Assembly: GCF_020360975.1 (NCBI RefSeq)
Contig: NW_025408669.1
Location: 3,596,001 to 3,660,000 of the forward strand
DNA from: Hirsutella rhossiliensis
Taxonomy: Eukaryota > Ascomycota > Sordariomycetes > Hypocreales > Ophiocordycipitaceae
DNA length: 64,000 nucleotides
Direction: 5' to 3'
The notes under the pieces were generated by a model. The model saw nothing but the letters and a program-made list of their open reading frames with translations. It made no database searches and had not been told where the DNA came from. Below are positions 34,228-44,204 of this stretch, one piece after another. Every line of letters begins with the position of its first letter. Position 1 is the stretch's first letter. A program made the position numbers and the translations under genes.

Positions 34228-35079
34228 GGGAGTCGGCATGTCCGCCGCGAGGGCTGCTGACCGGCTCGGATCCGAGTGGGAGTGCGTGTCTCTGTACATG
34301 CACGTGAATGTGTGCCTGTCTACCTACTACATAGACTAGGCAGCCAAAGAACAAAACCTGAGAGCAACGATAGGGGATCTGATCCGTCGACAGTAACTGG
34401 GAATCGCGGCAGCAAAACTGCCGTAACACGAATCACAACATACACTGATCTGGCTGCGAAGCAGACGATTGGTGTAACCTGGCAGGAGACCGGACGCAAG
34501 AGGAGCAGTTCGAGCCCCCCCCCTGGAACATCAACAACTCGACTCATCCTTGCTCGCGTGACAGTGCCTTTACCCGGCCCGTGGCAAAGTCAAACAGCTG
34601 GCTACCGTGTGCCTATAAATACAGACAATTCGCACGAGGTGGGCAAGTTACTTGGTCAGTCATGTCCTGGTGCAGCGCCACCTCGGAAACCCTTTTATTT
34701 CCGTCACAATCGTGCGCACAGCGGCGTGACCTAAGCTGAGACCCCGTAGATGCCCTCTCGGCCTGGTCCCTTTTCCATCCATCCTCGCATTCGCATCCGT
34801 TGCGCGAGGCTGATTCGATCCTGTCTTGTTTGGGCGAGTTCCCTAAACGCCCAATTGCCCCAGCCTGTCCCAAAACGCCGAATAAACCTGTTTCCCATCC
34901 GCGCAGCAGCCACTGCGTAAATCAAGATGTAAAGAGCGCCGCGCCACTCTCGAGAACAAGCGGCTGAGTGTCCGGTTGCGGAGCAGTGAGAGCCGATAAC
35001 CAGCCCGAGCCCATTCGGAACAACCAAGTTCCCCTTTTTGATCTCGGCAACAAATACAAGTACAAACACATCGTACATA
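34228..35079. other. Convergent intergenic region ALG7 / SET3
   Basis: About 850 bases. No gene recognised; short frames only. It contains 3' UTRs and otherwise undistinguished sequence. Confidence 0.65.
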
Positions 35080-37875
35080 TCAAAGACCGTTGGTCGCCGG
35101 GGCTGAGGTTGAAGGGGAGACCACCTCGTCAGATGTTTCAATGGGCTGCGGTTCCAAGGAAACGTCTACCTTGATTTCCTCCGGGCTGGCCAAGCCGGGC
35201 TTGAGAACGGCGGATCCCCCGACCATCTTGCCTGCGGCCTTGTTCATCCTGCTTTTGGTGTAGTCGCTTAGGCTGAGCTTTTTCTTGATCGGGCTCGGGT
35301 TGATTGCGATGCCGTTGACCGCCGGCGGCGCAAACGGGCTCGGTAGCCCGCCCACGATGGGTGAATGGATGGTTGTGCTTGAAGCCGAGAGAGGCGTTGT
35401 GACGACCCCGCCACCATCGAAGGTTGGGACGGGAGGCATCTGAACTCGGAGATCTGGAGTCTTGATCTTTATTTGCTCCGGCGCCGTTCCGCCCGTGGCT
35501 GCAGCAATGGCCACTGTCGTCGTGGGTGCGGTCGTGGGTACGGCGGCCTCTGCTGTCGCTGCTTGCGGTGAGTCGGATGCGTGCACGTCCCCAGATTGTG
35601 ACTTGGGAGACTGAGGATCCGCCAGAGAGCTTGGAACCGACGGCTTCAGGTCGGCCGTTGGTGATTCGACATCGGTTACCGTTCCAGCCGACGTTTGCCC
35701 CGAGAGGCTCCGCCGCTTGCGCCCTTCCTCGCCCGTACGGTTCTTGAGTCTGCTGTTCAGTAACCGCTTGGAGAGCGAAATGATTCTCTTCTTGTTGGCT
35801 TGTGATTTGCAAGATTCACTGAACCACTCGCCCTCCACTGTATCTGTTTGAACAGAGACGTCGCAGTATGTCGGCCGCAGGCCGGCAGGGTCCTGCCCCA
35901 GCTGGGATGCGCACGGTGATTTCGCCAAGGACGACAACGCAAAATTGGCCAAGCTTGGGGACTGCGCGCTTACTGGAGAGTCCGATTTGCTCCTGCTTGA
36001 AGTGCCGGCGTCCGCGTAGCGCCCCGGGGGTGCAGCGGAACCGTTCCGAGATTTGGGCTTTGTCAACGTGGAAGTGGAAGTGACAGCGCCGTCTGACACA
36101 CGCTTCTTCTTTCTCGGCGGCTGCTGTTGCTCCATGCGGCGGAACGAGTCTTCCACCATTGCCACCTTTCTTTTATCACGATCGGTTGGTTCCGTGAGTA
36201 TGCCGAGCTGGTCAAACTGCCCTTGCAGAGGCGTCCGGTCCCTACTGGGAGGCTTGCTGCGCGATGGGTTCGAGTCGTTCTTAGCATCAATGTCCGCATT
36301 ATCGTTGACGTGGCCCTCGCTAGCGGCACGACTGTTGGTAGCATGACTGGTGCTGGTGGGAGAAATGGTGCGATTCCGCGACTTTCGCGACCGCTTCTTG
36401 GCCGACCGGCCCTGATTTTTGCCGAACAAATAATGGCGGTGAAACCGGGCGAAGGCGCAGTTGTTGTCTAAATCGCATGCGCATCCGCCGTACTCGGACA
36501 AGATTCTATCAATCCAATTGGATATAGCCGTGTATTCGGATGCGTCCAATTCCGGTTCGTCCTGCGCCGCCAGGTCATCGTCGCTCAGGCCAAGGAGATG
36601 AAGCCAGCGAGTGTGGACGCTCTTCTCGAGTCGGAAGTCCCACGGAAGTGTAATCTGCTCACTCGCCGAGATGTAGCGATCACTCACGAGCCAAAAGTGG
36701 TACTCCGAGCCGTCGGAGAGGTACGTGTCCAACTGTGCGTTGGGCTTGCAGCTTCTCCGGACATAGCGCGCCAAAGAACCCTCTTTCCGGGTGTCGATGT
36801 AGAGGGGGAGGATGGGGTGGAAGAAGACGAAGGGGAGAGGTGATGAAAGATCAGCCCATAGGTTGTCGGGGTCCACGCAGTAATCCTTCTGGAAGCCAAT
36901 CTCCCCGTTCAACTCGATGATGGGCACGTCCTTTTCGACGGCCGCCGTCGACTTGACAGACCGCCATCGAAGCGTCGTTGCAGGATTCAGGGAGCGAGTC
37001 GAGTCCTTGACTTCCAGCTTTGGCCTGGTCTTGTCGGCGTTGGCCGGCAGAGTCTGGAAAACCTCGGCATGTGTGCGCCCAACCTCTTGCTTCATCGTAT
37101 CCGGCTCCCGCAGCCACCGGGAGAGCGCGGTAGGGATGGCAAGGCTGGCGAACGCATTGTTGTGGGTGTCAGGGACATCCTGCTCGTTGTACAGCGAGCA
37201 GAAGCCGGCAGAGTAGTGGTGGATTTGAAAGTCGTCGGGGAGATCGGGCGGCGTGGTCGCGGGACTGGGAGGATGGGCGAGGTTCGGCCGCGGGTTTCCG
37301 TACGAAGGGCTGCGTTTCGACGGCTGGGAGCTAACGGAGTGTGAAGGGCGATGCGAGGATTTCGCTTTTTTCGAGGCATGCTGCTGCTCGCTTGGGCTGC
37401 CGTGCTTTGCGGCCTCGGATGAGCCTTGAGGGATGCTAGTCTGGAGGTCGGCAGGTTTAGCCTTTTTCTTATGGCTCTTGGATGGAGGTCGCTTGGACTT
37501 CTTGTCGACGGGCTCTTCCTTGAGGACGGCGTTCCTGAGCCGCAGCGTACGCTCAATTGCCTTTTGCCGGTCTAGAGGGCGCGGCTTGCACTCGGCACAC
37601 GAATGCGCAAAATCCTCGCGTATTGCCTCGTCCCTATTGTTGGGGTAGAAGCAATCGATGTGTTGCCAGGTGTCGCACGTCTCGCAGTATATTGTGTTTC
37701 CGTCATCGTCAGAGAAGTTGCAAATACACTTGATGGTGTAGGGCTCTTCCTCCACCGTCTCTGCAGCGTTGGCGGCGGCGACCTCGTTCCGGACGACGGG
37801 TGCAGCTGGTGCGAGGACGGGGGTCTGACTGGGAAGGGCGGTCTGCGTCGGCAGCGGCGCAGGCTTGTCTGTCAT
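35080..37875 (-). CDS. SET3: PHD finger and SET domain protein, Set3 type
   Basis: A single exon of about 931 residues from the first ATG (MTDKPAPLPT). The open frame extends 40 codons upstream, but without an ATG. The PHD finger is at about residues 48-97: CICNFSDDDGNTIYCETCDT, then WQHIDCFYP and HSCAECKPR. A basic, disordered region follows, then a SET domain at ~300-415 with IELNGEIGFQKDYC, RYVRRSCKPNAQL and SASEQITLPWDF. The usual catalytic NHSC box is RRSC (residues 373-376), so methyltransferase activity is unlikely, as in yeast Set3. Yeast Set3 scaffolds the Set3C histone deacetylase complex and reads H3K4 methylation through its PHD finger. The C-terminal ~450 residues are low-complexity Ser/Pro/Thr-rich with basic patches. 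Confidence 0.9.
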   Translation of the reverse strand: MTDKPAPLPTQTALPSQTPVLAPAAPVVRNEVAAANAAETVEEEPYTIKCICNFSDDDGNTIYCETCDTWQHIDCFYPNNRDEAIREDFAHSCAECKPRPLDRQKAIERTLRLRNAVLKEEPVDKKSKRPPSKSHKKKAKPADLQTSIPQGSSEAAKHGSPSEQQHASKKAKSSHRPSHSVSSQPSKRSPSYGNPRPNLAHPPSPATTPPDLPDDFQIHHYSAGFCSLYNEQDVPDTHNNAFASLAIPTALSRWLREPDTMKQEVGRTHAEVFQTLPANADKTRPKLEVKDSTRSLNPATTLRWRSVKSTAAVEKDVPIIELNGEIGFQKDYCVDPDNLWADLSSPLPFVFFHPILPLYIDTRKEGSLARYVRRSCKPNAQLDTYLSDGSEYHFWLVSDRYISASEQITLPWDFRLEKSVHTRWLHLLGLSDDDLAAQDEPELDASEYTAISNWIDRILSEYGGCACDLDNNCAFARFHRHYLFGKNQGRSAKKRSRKSRNRTISPTSTSHATNSRAASEGHVNDNADIDAKNDSNPSRSKPPSRDRTPLQGQFDQLGILTEPTDRDKRKVAMVEDSFRRMEQQQPPRKKKRVSDGAVTSTSTLTKPKSRNGSAAPPGRYADAGTSSRSKSDSPVSAQSPSLANFALSSLAKSPCASQLGQDPAGLRPTYCDVSVQTDTVEGEWFSESCKSQANKKRIISLSKRLLNSRLKNRTGEEGRKRRSLSGQTSAGTVTDVESPTADLKPSVPSSLADPQSPKSQSGDVHASDSPQAATAEAAVPTTAPTTTVAIAAATGGTAPEQIKIKTPDLRVQMPPVPTFDGGGVVTTPLSASSTTIHSPIVGGLPSPFAPPAVNGIAINPSPIKKKLSLSDYTKSRMNKAAGKMVGGSAVLKPGLASPEEIKVDVSLEPQPIETSDEVVSPSTSAPATNGL

Positions 37876-39620
37876 AATCTGCGAGAAACTCACGAGGGAG
37901 TCGGCTTCGGAGAGAGGCGTGAGTGAATTGATTACCGTCGCAGTCTTGGGGGCATGACGGCGCTTGTCTAGGTGCGCGCCGGGGGCCACGAGCAAGAGCG
38001 CAACCCGTCACTGGGACCGATCACGCTCTCCTGCGTCTGGGACGACTGGGGGCGCAGTCGAGCCGCCCGAGGGATCGCGACCGTCGACGGGTGGGCTCGA
38101 GGTGGAAAATCTGCAACGCAGCCCAGGGGTAGAGACGCGGCGGCAGCGTTGGGGAGAAAAATGAGATGAGCCAAGCGTCGAGACGGCCGTCGAGGGCTCG
38201 AAACTTGAGATTGACGACGCCCTGTTTGGCGGTGCGGAGCGTGGTCGATCGGAACCGTCTTGTTGGAAAACTCGGAGGAATCGTCACGGAGAGGTGGCAG
38301 GCGATTCGAGGCCTGCGCGCAGGAGGAGCAGGACGCGGCACGGACGGAAGGGCAAAAGAAAACGACGACCAGGCAGAGGACCGAAACAGCAGATCCAGCA
38401 GAGCAGAGGGCCGAGGATGTCCCAGGTTAAGAATAGTAAGACAGAGTGGGAGAGAGAGAGGATCGTGGGCTGCAGAGGAATGGGAAATGGGGGAGGAGGA
38501 GGAGGACGGGGAAGAGCGACCGAAGCAGACCTGGGTGCTTGCAACGAGTGCGGCACACCCATTACCGATACGTACCCCGAAGCAGGCCAAGGTAGCAGGT
38601 ACCGGGTACGAGGTACCTCCCAGCAGCCAGGCGGCAGTCGTCTCAGCGCAGCGAAGGAGGACAGCGGGCATTGGCGCTAAACCCAACGGCGAATAGGCGG
38701 GAGGGGATGGAGCCTGCTGTCTGGATGCCTCAGGCAGCGAGCCCAGCCCTACTCCCCCCTCCAGGGCAGTGCTGGCTTCCGGGTGCAGGCGAGGCAGGGC
38801 GGAGCTGGGAAGACGAGCCCGAGGCAAGAGGGAAAGTGAGGGCCATGGCAAGGAGCAGAAGAACGATGTAGAGAGATGGAAATTTAGTTGGACAATCAGC
38901 AAACCTTGCAAACTGGCAGTCAGACAGCAAAGGCGGCGCCGTCGTCGCCTCGAGCCACCGCGGCTGCACTCGCAAGCACGAGAATGACGCAGAGGCGCGT
39001 CCACGGCCACGGCATGGCGCTCATTGTCGCCGTTATGGTCATGGACGATTCCACGAGGAGGGCTCGGCGCTGCCGGGGGATGGTGAGGGAGATGTTCACC
39101 ATCACGAGTAGCAAGAAGCGAGTCGGCCGTCGTCGTTGTCGATGAAAGAAGGCAGAGAGGGAGAAGCGGTCTGATTGTCCTGACTGCGATGGACGACCGG
39201 GCACTGACTGACTGGAATCTCAAGGCTTCTGCGAGGGGCACCACGAAAAGGGCGGTTGGATGCGAGCGTGACGGCCATTCAGAGCCACCCGTTGCGGGCG
39301 AGCAGCGCAGCGTAACGCAACGCGCAACCTCGCACCGTCTCGCTCGCGCACCCTTTACCGCTGCGAGCTTGCAGGTTCCCGTGCAACAGATGGTGCCGGG
39401 GCACATGCTCTGCTGTGTCAAGCATGTACATGCCTAAGTATGTGATACTCAGTGCGGCACAAAACCGCAGCAGCAGCACCCATTACTACCTACCTAGCAC
39501 TGTATGGTTGGACAAGACCACCCAGCAGCAGACCAGATGGAAGGAAGAACTCACTCTGCAAGGCACGTCCCACGGCCTTTGTGCTGCCAGGCCCCTCGCT
39601 CCCGTCTCGAGCGACGAAGT

Positions 39621-39630
39621 ACAGTACTGT
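39621..39630. repeat. 10-bp palindrome ACAGTACTGT
   Basis: Perfect self-complementary decamer in spacer DNA, the same core as the 14-bp palindrome at 32283. Confidence 0.9.
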
Positions 39631-41088
39631 CCGGCGGAGTGGCAGACGGTCACACACAGTGCCTGTTGTGCGCTGCGCCGTCGCGCGTGTCAACAAAACC
39701 AGCAAGCATTAATTCGTACAGCTGTGGGAAGCTGGAAGCAGCCCTTATAAGCGACATTTATGATGCGCCCCTCGTGCTGAAGTACCGCGATTGCCTCGGC
39801 AACGGCGGCGGGCGAGCAACCTGCTACACGGCGCCCACACCCTCCCTTTCGAAGCTGCGACGTCAGCTTTTCGTGCGACCCCGACATTTCGGATTGGACC
39901 TCGCTGCCTTACATCGCCGCCGACTCGAGTTTGTGAAGCGCCCAAAGCCCGGTATCCGCCTGTAAGCGGCCTCCCGGTCCTTGCTCCCGTTGGGACACCT
40001 TGTCTCCTAGCAATATGAAAAAAAAAAAAACAGGGTTGCGCCGCCAAGTCTGTGACTCACTATCCGTACCTCGCTCCGGAGACTGACTTGTGGTGTCGAG
40101 ACCGAGCAGGCTCGGTCGCGTCGTACTGCAGCGAGCCGCGCCCTGTCCCACGACCGGGAGCGGTGGGAGCAGACGACGAGGATGGGTGCCGAGAGTCGGA
40201 GGGAGACGGCGACGGTTCGCCTCTGGCACGACCGAGATAATCTGTTCATCTCGGTGGCCGCTGATAGACTTTGGCCGGGTGGATACAGGGCGTGGCGATG
40301 AGCGGGGGCGCAGATGCCTGAGGCGATAAGAGGGAACCCTGATACGCGCCCCTCCCCACCCCTCCCGCTAGCCTGGTTGAGAATGGCCGCGACGGTGATT
40401 GCCTGCTCGCCGAGCCGTGCAGAGCCCATTTGGCACTTGCCAGCTGGCTAGAATTTTGATTACGGTGTGCAATCCGAGCCTTTGATTTGGCCGACGGGCC
40501 AAGCCAATCACGATGCATGCGCATGCTTTGCCGTGTCTGGCACGCATGTCTTATTAAAGAACAACATGCCACACTGAGCGTGATGTAGGTGGGTACTTGG
40601 AGCAAGGTGTCAAGGTACGCAGTACAGCAAAGCCTTCTACGTAATTACCTCTGGTTGGCGTGCAGCCGAGAGCGCTCTAGGGTGAAACGCTGGACATGTC
40701 GCAAGCCGGCCAGGAAATTTGCCGTCCACTACAGCTCCGCCATCTCGACGGAATCCGTAGGCAATGCAGTTTGCTTAATCAGGACAAGCCGCCTCGGCTG
40801 GCTCGACGAGGTCGTCCACATGGGACCACTCTCATAAGCCCGAATAGCCCAGCATCACACTGCTGACTCTGTTTCTTCGTGGGATCAGAGTGCCAGCACG
40901 AGGCTCGCGTCGCGACTTGCTCGGGTCCTAAACATGCTCCCCCTAACAGTTGGGCCTCCTTCATGGCACGGTTCGAGTCCGCACCACAATGGAAGCGGGT
41001 GGATAATCAAAAATTACGCCCCCAATGGCCCCGAAGGACAATTGAGTGCAGGATGACTCCGCGATGTGCAATGCAGGCCCCCTACACT

Positions 41089-41118
41089 AGTACTCTGGGT
41101 TCATGATCTCAGAGTACT
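41089..41118. repeat. Inverted repeat AGTACTCTG ... CAGAGTACT
   Basis: Perfect 9-bp arms at 41089-41097 and 41110-41118 flank a 12-base loop containing TCATGA. It could form a hairpin or a dyad binding site. Confidence 0.9.
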
Positions 41119-41252
41119 GGAACAAGGTAAGTATGAAGAAGAAAGAGAGAAAGGTGAAAACGACGCGGGCCCCCGAGCTTTTTTATACGTGGCCGATGCG
41201 CGCTGTGGTCCGTGCGTTTGCTGCCTGAGGACTGAACCAGTCGGTAGTGCCA

Positions 41253-41285
41253 GTACTCTGTACCGGTACGCGAGGTACGGAGTAC
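41253..41285. repeat. Imperfect inverted repeat of GTAC type
   Basis: Arms GTACTCTGTACC (41253-41264) and GGTACGGAGTAC (41274-41285) match at 11 of 12 positions around a 9-base spacer. Confidence 0.88.
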
Positions 41286-42244
41286 CTACAGTACCCCGAT
41301 CGCCAGTTCACGAAATGTCTGATTGGGGTGTCAGGAGGTCCGAAGTAAAACAGGAAACCTCGCAAGCCGGCAAATGAAATGGACAGCGTCAGCGTGACAA
41401 TGCAGTTGGACGTTGAAGATAGATAATCATGCGCGGCGCAAATATTGAATTCGTACTCCTCGCGGGCGCCTTTGAGGCGGCCATTTCTCACCGGAACGAA
41501 AGCCCCGGGCCGAGTACCTCACTGTCTGAGGAGCCAACCTGTTTCTGGTGGGAGGTGTACAGTATCTTAAAGTACCTAAGGTACTACCAGGTAGGTACCT
41601 AGATACAATGCTCGGGCACCGTAGGTAAGGTAGGTAGGTAATACAGTACCTACCTAAGTACCTTTTACTTCACGGCAGGTGCCTGGGTATCTATGTACTT
41701 TTGCGACACAACAAAGCCATATGGCCGGCAATAGGCAATCGGGTAGCTGCCAGTGCGCAAGTAATCAAGCCCCCAATCAAAGAGGCTCTGCCGGTTTCGG
41801 AACGGCAGAGCGTTGCCCACTGTGGCTGAAATTCTCAGGCACACAGCCTTGCACGACTTGGTGGGCGTTGGTCTTCTCAGTCACTTGCCTGCTTGACTCG
41901 TGAGCTTTTCCCAGGTTGGGGCGGCCAAGCAACCAAGGGCGAAGCGCAAGTTGCTCACGGGCCTCTGTGTCTTATGTCAGCTGCTTAATGTTGAGGGGCC
42001 ACTTGCGAAGACCTGGAAAGGTACTGTACCTCGCGCTCCGCCCCCAGACTTTGAATTGAGTGGGGCCGCCGTCGCATGACGCACCCAACCTCCCTAGCCG
42101 CCTTTGTTTGTCTCGCCCTTCTCCTCTCTGCCTCCGCGCCTCGACTCCAGTGCTTCTGCCCTCACCTTGATTATTCCCGACATTGTGCAAGACGAAGCAG
42201 AAACCCTCCACCGCACCGTCATTGCTCTGCTTAACACACCCACG

Positions 42245-42861
42245 ATGAAGTTCCCCGTCACCGTCGCCTGCCTCTCGGCCTTGCTGGCGCCGGCGGCCGT
42301 GCTCGGCGACGACAGGATCAAGGTTCCTGGAGATAATCCCTTATACCATTGCCCCGGCGACATCGCCAGGGACGAGGTCCAGATCACGAGTGTTAACCTC
42401 ACACCTAATCCGCCAGCCATGTACGCGCCAGCCTTGTCGCTCGCCTCCTTCGCTGCTGCGCGCGACGACTGACTGGTGTACAGGGGCCGGGATCTCGTCA
42501 TCAATGCTACGGGGACCGTCAAAACCACCATCGAGAGGAATGCCAAGGTCCATTTAGTCGTAAAAATGGGCCTCCTTACACTCGTAAACAGGGAAGAGGA
42601 TCTCTGTGACCAGGTCAGGCACGTCGATCTCGAATGCCCCATCAAGAACGGCACTATGAACATCGTCAAGACGGTCTCCTTGCCAGGACACATTCCTCCG
42701 GTATGAGATTCGTCCCCGTTGTCTGGACAAGGCGAATACTGACACCCCGTCAGGGTCCTTTTACCGTCGAGGCCAACGCGAGGACTGCAGATGATAAGCC
42801 AATCACCTGCCTGCAGGGCAATGTTGTTCTCGAGAACAGCTTCTTCAACATCGAGCTTTAA
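42245..42861 (+). CDS. ML-domain phosphatidylglycerol/phosphatidylinositol transfer protein (NPC2-like)
   Basis: Three exons, 42245-42420, 42484-42700 and 42754-42861, encode about 166 residues. A signal peptide is visible (MKFPVTVACLSALLAPAAVL, cut near GDD). The mature part matches the fungal PG/PI-TP family of the ML (MD-2-related lipid-recognition) superfamily. Its blocks are VPGDNPLYHCPGD, NLTPNPPA, LLTLVNREEDLCDQVRHVDL, ECPIKNGTMNIVKTVSLPGH and TADDKPITCLQGNVVL. Conserved cysteines (CPGD, LCDQ, ECPI, ITCL) should form the ML disulfides. Such proteins bind sterols or phospholipids inside a beta-sandwich and act in the secretory or vacuolar lumen. All introns keep frame. One potential N-glycosylation site is NATG. 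It converges on V-ATPase subunit F with only 347 bases between stops. Confidence 0.92.
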
Positions 42862-43208
42862 TGGGAACTCTTTGAGATAACGATGAATGTACATACACAC
42901 ACTGCATGCCTGTCGAGTTCTAGGGACTTGCATTGTTGCGCCGTCTTTGGTTCACAAGGCGAGCCTGATTTGGTCATTTCAATGCTGTGTCGTTTCAGGG
43001 CCGTTCTTGGAGTGAGCAAGATTTCCGATAATCCGGTTCTTTCGAGGGTTTATATACATCTAGCGTACACTGAATCATTGCAGCGGTAGCATATCACGGC
43101 CCGAACATGCTCTAGAGGGCCTTGATACGTCCCCTCTAAAACCGTCCAGACTCCCAGCAATTGCCATGGACACCAGTATTACTTCATCGACCAAGGCGCG
43201 ACGCATGC
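42862..43208. other. Short convergent spacer
   Basis: About 350 bases between two stop codons; no features beyond expected 3' UTR sequence. Confidence 0.7.
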
Positions 43209-43783
43209 TTATTCGCCAAACAAGCGGCGAACGCGTCTCAGAACGCTGTCTTTCTCGGGATCGTAGGGATGGTCTTTGCTGGGAACCTCTAGGACAGCCG
43301 GAAAGGCTGCTGTGTAGGTATCGATCCGATGTCGTATCTTGTCGGCAACCTGGACGAGGGTCAGGATCAGATGGCAAACGACACGGTGGACTGTTGACTG
43401 ACGTGCTGGTTGATCAAGACGATGCCAATGTCTTTCCTTTCTTGGGTGAACCGGTCAAAGGCCGACTCGATGGCGGCCGTTTCCGTCTTGCTGTCGACGA
43501 CGAGAAAGTTCTTTTGCGCGTCTGCGCCAGCTGTGACATGCTAGGCACCGTCAATAGCTCGTCTCGTCAAACAATGGCATGCGCCCAGAGCGAGCCCTAT
43601 AGCAGCACTTACCCCGATGCCGGCGAGGAGGAGCCCCGTAACCGAGTCCTGGTCTGCGTCAGCCTCATCGTCTCGCCTCGCCCCAGGGCGCCTGGGACAT
43701 GGCCTAAGCCAAGCCGTGGTAAATACCTCGTCGCCTATGACGGCGAGGAACTGTCGGTCCTTGAAGTCTGCTTGCGAGGCCAT
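43209..43783 (-). CDS. VMA7: V-type proton ATPase subunit F
   Basis: Four short exons: 43783-43727, 43648-43613, 43540-43403 and 43349-43209, about 123 residues, the normal length. The product begins [20 protein letters not shown] and continues [35 protein letters not shown] and [20 protein letters not shown], all typical of eukaryotic subunit F. Subunit F sits in the central stalk of V1 with subunit D and couples ATP hydrolysis to proton pumping into vacuoles and Golgi. The second exon is only 36 bases. Three introns in a 575-base gene make single-frame searches miss it. It is divergent from NUR1 across 421 bases. Confidence 0.95.
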
Positions 43784-44204
43784 TTCGATGGTGGGCCGTC
43801 GTGGGTTGTTTGTGTAGCTGTGCCGGCCCCTCCAAGACGTGAGGTGAAGTCGGGCTGTGACGCTCCACTGCCCAGTGCCTCATGGGTACTAATTAGGTAC
43901 CTAGTCGTACTGGGGTTCCGAGTACCTACCTATCATGACCTGGAGCCTGATAAGCTGTGGAGTACTCCGTACAGTGCAGGCGTAGTCATGGTCCCCCAGG
44001 CAATTCGGCTCCCCTTGCCCCTTGCAGCAAGTGGTAGGCAGCTCCCTCAGGCCCGGGCAGGAATTTCGACGTAAATTCTCCGCAACAAGTCCACTATCCA
44101 TCATCACCGCGGCCGACGAGACGAAGTCCGCTTCTTTTCGGCTGGCAGGGTCGACTCTGCTCTCCGCGCAATATCTCGGCCTTCAGCATCGGCCTGCCGC
44201 CAAA
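43784..44204. other. Divergent promoter VMA7 / NUR1
   Basis: 421 bases holding both promoters and a patch of AGGTACCTAG, GAGTACCTACC and GGAGTACTCC at about 43893-43968. Confidence 0.6.
43959..43968. repeat. 10-bp palindrome GGAGTACTCC
   Basis: Perfect self-complementary decamer followed by GTACAG, between the VMA7 and NUR1 starts. Confidence 0.9.

Larger units (their letters stand above)
37876..42244. other. 4.4-kb gene-poor region
   Basis: The largest spacer here. 38.0-39.4 kb is purine/pyrimidine-skewed, pyrimidine-rich on the minus strand, and probably holds a long SET3 leader and promoter; a 466-codon minus frame there lacks any domain. 39.4-42.2 kb holds an A10 run near 40020, many GGTACC/CTAGGTA motifs (densest at 41560-41665), palindromes at 39621, 41089 and 41253, and the promoter of the ML-domain gene. 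No transposon or RNA gene is recognised. Confidence 0.55.

Noticed and set aside
37876..37995. 40-codon N-terminal extension of SET3
   Set aside because: Open but contains no ATG, and a splice route from the upstream ATG near 37957 gives an immediate stop.
38021..39421. 466-codon minus frame upstream of SET3
   Set aside because: Ser/Pro/Arg/Leu low-complexity product with no domain; better explained by the pyrimidine-rich SET3 leader or promoter.
40967..40985. tRNA B-box-like GGTTCGAGTCC
   Set aside because: No matching acceptor stem, A box or anticodon arm within 80 bases on either side.
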